Shown here: positions 23,695-33,858 of the stretch, piece after piece | Position numbering within the stretch: the first letter of the stretch is position 1 | Layout of the letters: every line of letters begins with the position of its first letter | Assembly: GCA_001683735.1 (NCBI GenBank) | Contig: LUGG01000014.1 | Span: forward strand, 1,178,001-1,242,000 | Direction: 5' to 3' | Origin: Grifola frondosa | Taxonomy: Eukaryota; Basidiomycota; Agaricomycetes; Polyporales; Grifolaceae | DNA length: 64,000 nt | The notes under the pieces: generated by a model | The model's database searches: none | Told to the model about the DNA's origin: nothing | What the model saw: only the letters and a program-made list of their open reading frames with translations | Position numbers and translations under genes: made by a program

Positions 23695-26435
23695 CTACAA
23701 CATGGACTCCCTGTCCAACTTGTGGAAGTCCTCCATCCCGGTGCACGGATCCACCCCAGGAAAACGTAAGATGAGTGTTCGCCGCAGCTCGCAGTGGACC
23801 CAGAAAGCGTCCGTAAGTTTATTCGCCTCCCATATCCGCATCACCGGGTTCCAACGCTGGAAATGCACAACATTAGATCGGTAAAGCACTTTAAAACGAT
23901 TGGAAGTCGCGCGATGCTGATTTTCCCCTCACGAGGGACAGTGATATAGAACGGCCGTGGTCGCTTGCCCGACTAACGTGAATGTGAGTTCGCGGAGAGA
24001 ATTAGCAAGCGGACATACCTGGTTCCACACGTAAATTTCGAGCGCGAACCAGTCCTGCTCCGTCGACACCGCCATTCCGGCTCAGAAGATGAGGACCCCA
24101 TGCCGCCCCTTTCCGGCTCAAACTCCTCGTCCGACTCATCCCATGTCAACTTGTCGAGGGGATCCTCGTCGGAAGTGTATAGGTCCGAAGCATGCCCACC
24201 CGACATCTCTTCTGTAAAGAGGGAGGCGAAGGGGTCCTTGTCAGTTCGAAGACCAGCCACCAACTCCGGGCTGGAGTTGACCTGCGATGAACGGGGTAAT
24301 GCATCGTCGTCGTCGGGCCCGATCGCCTCCTCCGCTGCGAGCAGCGGGGGGTGGCGATTCTCCTTGCTGCTGTCGTTCCCGCTTGAAGGGCTAGGCTCCT
24401 TCGATGCCTGTTGTTTCAAGAATTCAGATGCAAGGGAGGTGTACACCTTGCGGGCGGCCGTCATCCACACTTTTTGAGTGGGAAAGGTGTCCGAGATTGC
24501 TGCATCGACTGCCGCGCCAATATCCAACGTCGGCTCAGCATCCGAATCGGAAGAGATAGAGATGACGCTACAAGCGGGAGAGGGAGAGCGGGCATAGCTT
24601 GGGTCAGTGGTATGAACGACGGACGCCTTTGGCGTGACTGGCGTCCGTGTAATGGGGATTGGGAGGCGCGGAGAAGGTCGATGTGCGTACGATGCGAGCT
24701 CTCTTACTGGGAGAAGACGGTCCATCCGAGGGCGTGGAAGGGACAAAAAACGTGCTCTTAGAGCGAGACGCGGAGCCAGGAGGAGCGCTGCCAGCCGATG
24801 CCCCAGTCGCCGTCTTCTCGCTGGACTTCTGAGTGAGAGGGGCTGAGTGACCGGTTTAGTGCCAGTCGTTATGCGTACGATGCGAGCTGCCTTGGTAGGA
24901 GAAGACGGTCCATCCGAGGGCGTGGAAGGGCCAAACACGTCGTTGGACTTCTGGGTGAGAGGCTGGGTGACCGGCCTAGTGCCAGTCGTGATGCGTACGA
25001 TGCGAGCTGCCTTGGTAGGAGGAGATGGTCCATCCGAGGGCGTGGAAGGGACGAAAAAGGTGCTCGGGAGAGACGACGATCCAGAAGAAGATCACCAGCA
25101 GATGCGCAGTACCCGAGGTCGCGACCTTCTCGTTAAAGGTCTGGCTGAGGAGGGGGAACGTCACTGGCCTAGGAATATTCGAGTCTATGGCACGCGGACG
25201 ATGGCATTGATGGCAGGTGTCTTGCGAGACGACAGCGCCTTGCCTTTGCCTTTACCCTTCAAGGAGTCGGTAGGGCTCGTAGCTGGCGTCGAGGAGTAGA
25301 AGCCGTGGGCTGGATCAATGTATGATTAGTTATATAATGCGTAACACAAGAATCGAGGCTCACCTGCGAGCTGGACCATCCAAGCCCGGATGGAGTCACA
25401 CCGCTCGACGAACCTGTCGTCTATGTGGTAGCAGTCAGCAGGTGTTCATTTGCGGGTTGCATATCACTTACCTGGGGGCTAGCACCCTCTTCAACCAGCC
25501 TTTTTTTCTCAGGGATGCCCTCAGTGAGGTCCATCGAAGCGCGACGCTTCCCCAAACATCCCTATTATTCACTAGGTTAGTGTAGAATTACCGCGTATTG
25601 ATCTCTCACTTACCTCGTTATCCAATTCACTTTGCAGTTTCGTCGCCAAAGCACGGTCTGCTCGTTCTTGTGCCGCTCGCGCCGTCACTACCGCCCTCTC
25701 GTGCCGCACCTTAGCCACCTCCTCCGCGCACCCGCCTTCTCTTCAGCAACCCGGGCGCGTTCCGCCGTCGCTCCCAGACGATTCGCATCAGCCTCCAGGC
25801 GAATACGTTCTTCATCGGCAATGAGTGCCTGAATAGCGGCAATCTTCGATGGAGAGGGAGCTGCCCCGGTCCAGGAGAACCAATCGCAGTACTTGTTCTT
25901 CTCGAAATTTTTGTACGTGCACTGATGGACAGCAAATGAGCCCCGCAGTGCGTCTAAGTAAGTAGAAACATACCTTAAAGAACCATTCGCCCCCGCTCTG
26001 CGATGCTGCTGGCGAACGCCAACTTACAGATGATCTTGCCGCCGTTGCCGCAAGTAGGGCAAACTTTCGGGCTGTCTTTAGGGCGATATTCTTTCGAACC
26101 CTCCTCGCAGAGAGTCCTGAGAGCGTTAGAGTATTTAGAAGGCATGGGAAATGTGAGAATAGTGAGAGGTGGATGTCCACAAGAAGACAAATACACGAAG
26201 TCAGACAGATTATAACATACGCAGCCTGGATCTCGCCATGTCAAATTTCTCCAGAAGGCGGAAGAGCGCGTCGGCCGATGCGTTGGAGGAAGCAAATACG
26301 CGATAACGCTCCAGCTCGACCACACTTTCAGGGCACGGAACGACGAAACTTCCCTGCCGTGTTTCTAAGTGCCCGTGAAGATCGATCGCCTCAAGATTGG
26401 TTTCAAAACATACCGGAAATATCAAGATCACTCAT
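23695..26435 (-). CDS. KDZ cargo: GRF-type zinc-finger protein with repeated Ser/Pro motif
   Basis: Multi-exon minus-strand gene, start MSDLDIS at 26435. The exon ELERYRVFASSNASADALFRLLEKFD is followed by KVCPTCGNGG and, after an intron, SGGEWFFKCTYKNFEKNKYCDWFSW. The CPxCG plus GxWFFxC..CxWFxW pattern matches GRF zinc fingers, single-strand-DNA-binding modules of topoisomerase III, NEIL3 and APE2 type proteins. A coiled coil follows (IAAIQALIADEERIRLEANR.., AQERADRALATKLQSELDNE). The middle has three copies of a motif around STPSDGPSSPTKAARIVR, then an acidic Ser-rich stretch. The C-terminus is FYITVPREGKISIARLP.. and MRIWEANKLTDAFWVHCELRR. Frame breaks near 25730, 24780 and 23890 look like single-base errors. 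Function within the transposon is unknown; DNA binding is an inference. Confidence 0.65.
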
Positions 26436-26588
26436 TTATCCACCAACGCCCGGGACAGCAGATCTTATCCCACGGACACCGGCTGCCTGTCGAGGTGTAT
26501 CACTCTTGTCACAGTCGGGAACCAAGTAACTAAGACAAAAATACGATAACGTAGCTACGGAATTTAGTGGAAAGTAGCTGCGTGAAGT

Positions 26589-28549
26589 TCACCCGCGGCG
26601 ACGCTTCGTCGACTTCGGTTCAAGCGACTCGAGGCTCTGCGCCGCCTTCCGCTTTTGCAGAGCGACAGTCTGCACCCTGCACCGTAAGTGAGTTCCTTCT
26701 AGTCTGTTGATTGACAGAATATTTCACTTACGGATCTTCGCCAAGAAGGCGACCTGAAGGTTTGCGTTCCCGTGGAGCTCGAGTAATCAGTGAAGTGTCC
26801 ACAGGCTGGACCGTTCGTACTGGTTTTGCAACGCGCGCGGTGCCAGAAGATTTGGCGGCTGAAGCGGGGTCTGTAATATTATGCTGTAGATGAGAATGTA
26901 TGAAGAATGCGGTCAACTACGTACCGTTATCAAGAGACTTTGATTTCTTTGATTTGAATTTCTTTGACTTGGACTTCCTCGACTTCTTGCGCGTCTGCTG
27001 GTTTCCGTCAGTCAAGGTTTCTACATTGCGTTCGTCAGTACGATTGCCTCATCAACATTATTGCAAGCTTACCTTGGATCGCTGTGAGTCGAAGTTCATG
27101 TGTTAGCTAATCCTGAATGATCGACCACGAAGAATACGCACCCTTGTGCACGATCTCCGCCACGACTGCCTGTGACAATGAAGGTTGAGGGGATGCCGGT
27201 TGAGAAACCTCCTGCGGCATCTGTCGCACACAAGTAGGCGATGGGACGGATGGTTGAGGAGATGCTGGTCGCGAAACCTCCTGTGAGTTCTCACGCGTGC
27301 GAGCAGGCGATGGGACGGATAGTTGGGGTGATTCTGGTTGGTAGAGCTCCGGCGAGCTGTCTCGTGGGGGAGAAGGCGACGGCTGGGACGCAGCCAATGC
27401 GCCAGAGAGCTCGTCACCTTGCTCGGCAAGGTGGAGCACGACGCTCGTGTGTGCGACGGCGGCGAAGGCGGCGGTGCTGTAGTATAGGATCGATTGAGGA
27501 AAATGGCCGATCGAACACGACTGATACTCACGTTTGAATAAGTCAGATAAAAACTCTGTGAATTTGCCGCGAATACGGTCGGAAGGCCAACCTGCAAGAG
27601 CACACAGCCGCGTTTCGAAGTCACAGCCCGCTGCGTCCTTGCCAATGCTTGTTCTACGTGTGATGTCAGCTGAATCAACCAGTAACGAGTTTAAACGGAC
27701 TCACGCATATGCTTGTAGATTCCCATTGGCATCAACGCCGCCCGCGATGTAGAACCCTACCCAACCGGTTTGATCATACCATCCTCGTGCACAAGCTTCC
27801 AACCAGTCTGGCATCGAGGAAGCTTTCCTGTGCACGCCGTAAGAATTATCCCGCACAGAAATCGTATTGACTTACCGCGCGCGAATGCCATCAGGGCCAA
27901 GAGCTGCGAGTTCAGCTTCAAGTGCCTTCCCTTGAGTCTCCGCTTCCTGCGCGAAGGCAGCTTTCTCCGCCGGGCTCAGCTGGTCGAATCGGGCTTTGGC
28001 TTCGGAGGCCCATTTACCAATGTTGGCTCTAGCGCGTCCGTCGGTTCCCGTGCTGACTTCAGCTTGAGGGCGATCCGGATGTTGTTTCTTGTAGATGTCC
28101 AGCGCCTGGGCTTGCGGGCTGGCGTACCGGCCATTGGCACAGGCGGCACCACAGTAGCCTTCGTGCGCTTGCGCTTCTCGCTGGCGTTCTTCACCCAGTT
28201 GTAGATGCGCTAAGTAAGACGTTAGTATTAATCATTCAAGCCAGGCACCTCGTACCTTGGCAATACCCTCCAGACGAGCCTCTGCTTCTTCAACGGACTC
28301 CTCCTCAAGACAAACCATTCGTGACCGATTCTTGCGCTTCGCACCTGCCAATCGTACTGTGAATTCCTCGGCGCTCTCAGCCTGAAAGGGAGTGTTGCCA
28401 AAATGTTCGCGGTATCGCTGAGTGATGCAAGTCGCAGCAGCTCGCTGACTACCAGTCTCTCCCCCGTTCAGTAAGTCCATTACCTCCTGCGAATTGCGAG
28501 CCTCTAGCAAGAAAGCCAGCTCTTCGGGACGCCATTTCGTCTTCCCCAT
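26589..28549 (-). CDS. KDZ cargo: basic nuclear protein with HMG-box-like segment
   Basis: Multi-exon gene from MGKTKWRPEELAFLLEARNS at 28549 to a nuclear-localisation-type end, EPKSTKRRRG, at 26589. The N-terminal 60 residues (RPEELAFLLEARNSQEVMDL, AAATCITQRYREHFGNTP) could be a Myb/SANT-like helix bundle. Next come RIYNWVKNASEKRKRTKA and a segment resembling an HMG box: ALDIYKKQHPDRP.., IGKWASEAKARFDQLSPAEK. A conserved-looking exon reads KPVGWVGFYIAGGVDANGNL. The C-terminal half has Ser/Pro repeats (VPSPARTRENSQEVSRPASP and variants, about 27420-27180) and a Lys/Ser-rich tract (about 27000-26940). I do not recognise the family as a named protein. The HMG assignment is by eye and needs a profile search. 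It lies between the GRF gene and another cargo gene, all on the minus strand. Confidence 0.55.
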
Positions 28550-28968
28550 CTTTTCTACGGCGTAATCGTCAGTACCTGAGTTCAACACAGGGACGATTTC
28601 TCACCGAACGTTCCCGCCGCAGAAAGCTACCCTGCCAGAGCGCAAGAGATCCTGCAAGACATTGTTCAGCGCCGGAAATCCAACTTACCCGGTGGCCAAT
28701 CTCAAATGATCCCGATGGTCTCCGAGGAGACCCATGAAGGAAACAACGATCAATTCCGATAACTGCAAAATAATACATCCAACGGCAAGGAGAAAAAACT
28801 CGATAAACCGCCCGAGAAGTCCAGATCCAGCACAATCACGACGAAGGATCAAACGAAAGCACCTGAGGAGAAAACGTCGATCCACAGGCAGCGCGAAAGC
28901 AGAGAGCATACACGAAGAGCAAGGCATAGAATGAACATAGCAACAAAAACGATGACGTCCGCACTACA
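28550..28968. other. Intergenic spacer between two KDZ cargo genes
   Basis: These 419 bp separate the start of the HMG-like gene from the end of the next minus-strand gene. They must contain the promoter of the former. Nothing else can be supported. Confidence 0.4.
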
Positions 28969-31183
28969 CTAATCCAAGTTCATGAAAACAGGCGGCGTCG
29001 GCAAACGATGGAACACCCTTGCAAAGGACTGTGCGTAAAACGATACTGCATGGTCCTGAGCGTGCGCAAGCTCCTCGCTCGAACATGTCTGGAGCCAAGC
29101 AGGCTGCACAGCAAGCTCACGAGGGAGTGATGGCCAGGACGCAAGCACCGAGACGAACGCGACGACGGTATCCCTGCTGCGCGTGCTGCCGGGGCGGTAC
29201 ACGCCATCTATAGCTCTCTCGCTGCGTCTCGAAGTCCAATGGCACCACGCTCACCGCTGTTCCCCCAGCTGCCGTCCAGACCTTCGCAACCTCCTTCTCC
29301 CGAGCCCATCTAGCCAACGGCGACCACGCAGCGGATCCCAGGAGCACCTCATCCAGTGCCAACAGCTCTCCCCTGAAATTGATCTCGTGGCACTCCCAGA
29401 GGAGTAGCGTACGAAGGCGGCGGTCATCGCGAGCCACCGCTGTCGAGACCGTGATGCCACTGACGATAGGCTCGTCATCGGAGAAGTAGGTCGGGATGCG
29501 GCCAACTTTGCCGAAAAGTCGGCGAGCGTCCACCTTCGAGTGGTGGCGCCTCTCAGCGGCCGGAGAGACCTTTGGAGGGGGCACGGCGTGTGCATCATAT
29601 AGATATTCGCCCCACAGGGCATCACGCCATTGCGTGAGCGTGAGGGGGTCGCCAGAGAGGGTGGGCTCCATTATGCGGGAGCGGCAGAATGAGCGAATGC
29701 GAGCCAGACTATGGATGTACCGCGTGATCTTCAGCATCTCGTCCTCATCAGCTGCGTTTGCCCCCGGCATGGAGGACAAGAGGAAAGGAGGCGCGTAGAA
29801 AAATCTATGAGCATCCTCCGACGGGGGACAGGAGAGATGCTCTGCAATGCACGCATCCATGGCGAAGACATGCCGACGAGGGGAAGGGGAGGATAATGTG
29901 TGACGGCCGGATGGGTGAGATTAGTGACGACGGTAGGTGGCGGACTGATGTGTTCGCCTGCAGGAGACTCATCGCCGCCGTTTTCCTTGCCTGCGGCAGC
30001 AGCCTTCCTGCGCGATCGCCTCGGGCCTCGATGAGTTGACTTCGAGCGCTGCCGCAAGGCAGCGCCTTCGTCGAGCTTCTGACGCTTGACGACTTGTTCA
30101 CGAGCAGGGGGGAGGAGAGATCCAAGACGACGGTCGCCGATGTTCTTCATCAACGCACACTGGATGAGCTCGGTCCAATAGCCTGGGGCAGCCACAATGC
30201 CTTGGCCGTTGTCGAAAATGTTGACTAATGAGGGACGAGTGGGGTTGTTGTCCATGTCGAACGGCAGACCGACTGGCTCCACGATGTCATAGATGATGAG
30301 GGAGCGCGTGTGTTGCTGGATGAGCCACACAGGTAAGCCGACGCGATGGAACATCATCGCCGTGGTGGGAGAGTTCGTGAACGCGCCGAGGACAGGGAGC
30401 ACATCATGCGTGGCGAAGGACGGATTCTCCCATCGTGGAGCGACGACTTCATTCCAGGTAATGAAACCTGCTAGCTCCAGCGAGAGCCGCTGGACGTGAG
30501 CAGCAATCACGAGTACGGTCTCCCATCCAGAAGGCAGCCGGCGTAGACGATCCATCGAATTCTGGAGCGCCAACTTCATCCGGTCTCCAGGCGCACGGTG
30601 TGCCTTGCGGTTCATGCCTGAACGGTCCCAGCGCTGGATGATTTGCTCAGCTCCTTGAAACAGCTCGGACATAAGCTGCGGCCGCAGGAAGCCAACGTCC
30701 TGGACCCCGCATTGCTTATCGCGTTCGAAATCCTCTTCGCGAATGTATCGGAAGAGAACGGTCGGCGCGAACTCAGGGGAAGCAGTGCTGGGAATGCAAG
30801 CGCAGTGAATGATGTTTTGAGAATAATATTGCGGCCAGCGAGAATATTCGTGAAGGCCGAAGCGGCCGTCGTGCATGATCTCTAGGAGACCATGGCGAGC
30901 GAGAGGGAACTTCGGCACCCACGTCATATTGGGCGTGGTCCATAGGCAGCTGTCACTGAGACTTTCGGCGGCCACAAGTGCATCGTAGGCGTGGATCTTC
31001 TGCCCTGAACCTAATTCCAAATTTGAAAATTGAACATCGGATGCGAAAAGGAAACTACAAAGAAAGAAACGCACGCAATTTGTGGGTGCGCTTCAATGCT
31101 ACATCATGGACCCTTACGATCGAGGGCTCGTTCGTGGGACGAGGCTTTGGCTCAGGAGAAATCTCCTGCATATTTCGCGACAT
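28969..31183 (-). CDS. KDZ cargo: unidentified large protein
   Basis: Protein of about 680 residues. A short first exon MSRNMQEISPEPKPRPTNEP starts at 31183; after an intron comes GSGQKIHAYDALVAAESLSD, TTPNMTWVPKFPLARHGLLE and HDGRFGLHEYSRWPQYYSQN. The middle holds LPSGWETVLVIAAHVQRLSL and GLPVWLIQQHTRSLIIYDIV, then a basic stretch (HRGPRRSRRKAAAAGKENGG) that may be a nuclear signal. The C-terminal part has YIHSLARIRSFCRSRIMEP, LTLTQWRDALWGEYLYDAH and ends HRLPTPPVFMNLD. Frame changes near 29870 and 29200 join colinear pieces and are read as sequence errors or one short intron. I recognise no catalytic motif. In particular there is no clear HxD..H..R pattern of a TET/JBP dioxygenase, a known companion of fungal KDZ elements. 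Confidence 0.6.
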
Positions 31184-32798
31184 GATTCTTTGCTCATTGT
31201 CAGCGCGCGCCCAAGAAACACATGTACTACATTCTGAGACCTACACAAGAGAAAAAAAGGTATATTGGATGACCGAACCCTAATACAACAAGTGACGTAG
31301 CTACAATCGAAACCGATCGCCAAGCGCGCATGATTAGCCCACTGAAATGGTCGGAAGAAATAAGTGAATCATACCTGGAAGAACAAGCCAAATCACCGCA
31401 CACGCGCACGAAGGGTTGAGCTGGGGGGAACAGAAGAGGCACAACGGGAAAGGACACGACGCCGAGGGAGACACGGGGGAACCACCACCAGCAGAGAGCA
31501 CGAAACCGAGGGAGGCACGGACCGGGACCACGAACGCGGATGGACGTACGACGTACGAGAGACAACGACCAGGCACACAGTAGACGGTGTCTACCGGGCC
31601 AAGGCGTATACGGCGGTGTAGGGTTGGTATGTGCCAGCCCTTCACGCGCCGCGTCGAAGACCTGTGAAGAAAACAAAGGCGTACTGGGGAGCACGCGTAT
31701 CAGCCCAGGTATGCGCGACGAGGTCCAGGACTTACAGAGTATGGTGAGGACGCGAGGGAACCAAGAGGACGCGAAGGAACTAAGAAGCAGTGAGGGAGGC
31801 GTATCGTGACGTCGAGGCGTGCGGAGAAGGATAGGGGAGGCGAACAGCGAGCTGCAAGCAGAAGACAGTGAGGATGGAGGCCGGATTGGGGAAGGGGAGT
31901 GAGGCAGAAGTCAGAGGCGGAAGTCAGAGGACTGAGCGCCTGGCTGGCCCGTGCGTGGGAAGGCATTGAAGCTCCGCGCCAAAGCCACCCAGTCACCTGA
32001 GCGCCGAAGTGGTGTGACTGGGCGCTGAGCAGTGAGCGCCAAAATGGCAGCTCAGCGCCCAGTACGCTTAAGCGCCAAGTCGTCATCAGCTCCCACGCAC
32101 GGACCATCGGAGTTGCGTTCAGCCTTCGAGCTGAACGATGCCTCCCCCCCCGTTTCTGGCTCTATGTCCCCGCTCCCGCCCTCGCTCTCCCAGCCTCTCT
32201 TCCCCGCCACTCTCGCTCGCTTTCCTCGCCGCCGCTCGCACTTCCCGCCACTCTCCCTCGCTCTCCTCTCTGCCGCTCTCCTCGTCGCTCCTTCTCTCTG
32301 CCGCTCTCCTTGCCACTCCTTCGTCACTCTAGCTTGCTCTGCCAACCGCTCTCTTCTCCACGCTCTTTCCGTGGGCCTCTCGCTCTCGCTCACACTCTCC
32401 CCGCTCTCTCTCCCCCGCACGTGGCCATGAAACCCACCGAGACCCAGACGCATAACCGTCTGGCGAGCTCGATGGCCCGGGATACGCTCCGGCAGGTACC
32501 ACCTGCTGTTTGAGCATCCCACGACCGCCTGCCACGAAACCCCTTGTTTGGCCGCATGCTTTCCCTCTGGACCTCCAGGGTTCTTTCTGGATCACTCGTC
32601 TGGACGAATGCCACGGATTTCACAGTCCGGCTTGCATTGCGGAATATCGGTGCATGCTTCATTTTTTATCCTGATCTCACGAATAATCTTGTCTTCTCAG
32701 GTGTACTTGATCCACCCCTGTTCATCCGGTACGTGGATGTAAATGTTCTGCCGCAGGACTTAAGACTAATCCCCCACTATTCACTAGCTGATTCCTGA
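31184..32798. other. Long divergent spacer inside the KDZ element
   Basis: About 1.6 kb between the divergent start codons of the minus- and plus-strand cargo genes. It includes palindromic GCGC-rich copies of short words such as GAGCGCC and GCGCTGAGC (31990-32080) and the pyrimidine-rich tract listed separately. No convincing gene was found; open frames on both strands are compositional. Promoters for both cargo blocks, or a transcription-free spacer, are the likely content. Confidence 0.5.
32136..32430 (+). repeat. Pyrimidine-rich low-complexity tract
   Basis: About 295 bp of the plus strand are dominated by C and T, built from degenerate copies of CTCGCTCTCC, GCCGCTCTCC and CGCCACTCTCC. 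The minus strand is correspondingly purine-rich. It lies in the spacer between divergent cargo genes. Confidence 0.75.
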
Positions 32799-33573
32799 AT
32801 GCCGCGTGTTCGTAGCTCTCCCGACAGCCCTACGTCGTACATGGCGCGCCGTCGCGCTCAGTTTCTCTCAAGATTACGCCAGTCCCGCTCGCGTTCCTCT
32901 GCACCTGCATCGTCTTCCCCCACGTCCGTTTGGATCAAGACGTACGTGGTGTGACAGTGCGGGTAGAATTCTCGTCGACCAACCCCTCATTCACGTCGAA
33001 TGCCGCATCCTTGCGCAAGGAGTGCGGCCTCTCCATGCACTGGTCGATGTCCTTCAACCGCGCAGGTGTCACCCAGTTGCCGGAGTGTTACATTGAGATG
33101 GAGGGGTTGCCATCGCAGGTCGACAAACGCGTAAGTCATGCACATATCATCTTTTAACAGAAAATTCACGTCTTCGACAAGTTCAATCTCCCACTGTCCG
33201 CTGAACAACTGTTCCCCTCAGCACAGTTCGAACAATGGATCGCGCGTCTCGGAAGCCCTGACGTAGTGCGCGTGGTGCCGGAGTATGGGCGCGCTATCGT
33301 GCACGACCTCGCTAGGATTTACATATTCTTTTGTGAGGACCGGGTTATGTAGAAGGTTGGGAGATGTTCATCCGGAAGATTGAAGATGCTGCGAAGGAAC
33401 CTGCTCGTCCGATCGAAGCGCGTCTTTTAGAAATCGATCGTTGGGCACGCCGTAACCTACCGGTACGATAATTGACTTTTTATACACCGCTTTCTTGACT
33501 GATGTCAGGATTGCAGTATTGGATCTTTCTGCATTCGTATACGGAGCCGGAAGCCCATGGTGAAGACAATTAA
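32799..33573 (+). CDS. KDZ-adjacent small unidentified protein
   Basis: Plus-strand gene just upstream of the transposase. It begins MPRVRSSPDSPTSYMARRR with an Arg/Ser-rich stretch. After a one-base frame break near 32940 it continues VTVRVEFSSTNPSFTSNAAS and LPECYIEMEGLPSQVDKR. An intron of about 44 bp (33129-33161) follows, then KIHVFDKFNLPLSAEQLFPS, AQFEQWIARLGSPDVVRVVP, WEMFIRKIEDAAKEPARPIE and a last exon QYWIFLHSYTEPEAHGEDN. The pieces are colinear and look like real protein, but I do not recognise the family and the joins are uncertain. The same strand and about 290 bp spacing to the transposase suggest it is part of the transposon's gene set. Confidence 0.5.
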
Positions 33574-33608
33574 GGTAACCTGTCGTCTGTATTTCAGGAG
33601 AATATGTA

Positions 33609-33622
33609 GGGGGGGGGGGGGG
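33609..33622 (+). repeat. G14 homopolymer
   Basis: Fourteen consecutive G, the longest homopolymer in the window, lie between the small upstream gene and the transposase gene. Its length is doubtful given the homopolymer errors elsewhere. Confidence 0.8.
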
Positions 33623-33858
33623 AAGCAGCGCTGCCTGAGCTTTGTAATATGTATTCCGTGTTGTACGGCGTGTATCTGCGAAAGTAACCAATACTGGTCC
33701 CCGCTGGACGTAGTACGGCCCCTCGCATTGAAAACGAGCGATTGTCGGTGAACGCGGGTGTTGATATGGAATGCGGCTGCCTGGCAAATGTGCGGGTCAC
33801 GTGCTTTTTCATGAAGGATTTTGACTTCGTTTCTACCTTCAGTTCGACGACATGACCT

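Noticed and set aside
28969..31183. TET/JBP dioxygenase as KDZ cargo
   Set aside because: Looked for because such genes accompany fungal KDZ elements. No convincing HxD..H..R arrangement was found here or in the other cargo genes.
32032..32430. Plus-strand Ser/Leu/Pro-rich open frame in the C/T tract
   Set aside because: It follows from low-complexity pyrimidine composition, and similar frames are open in all registers.
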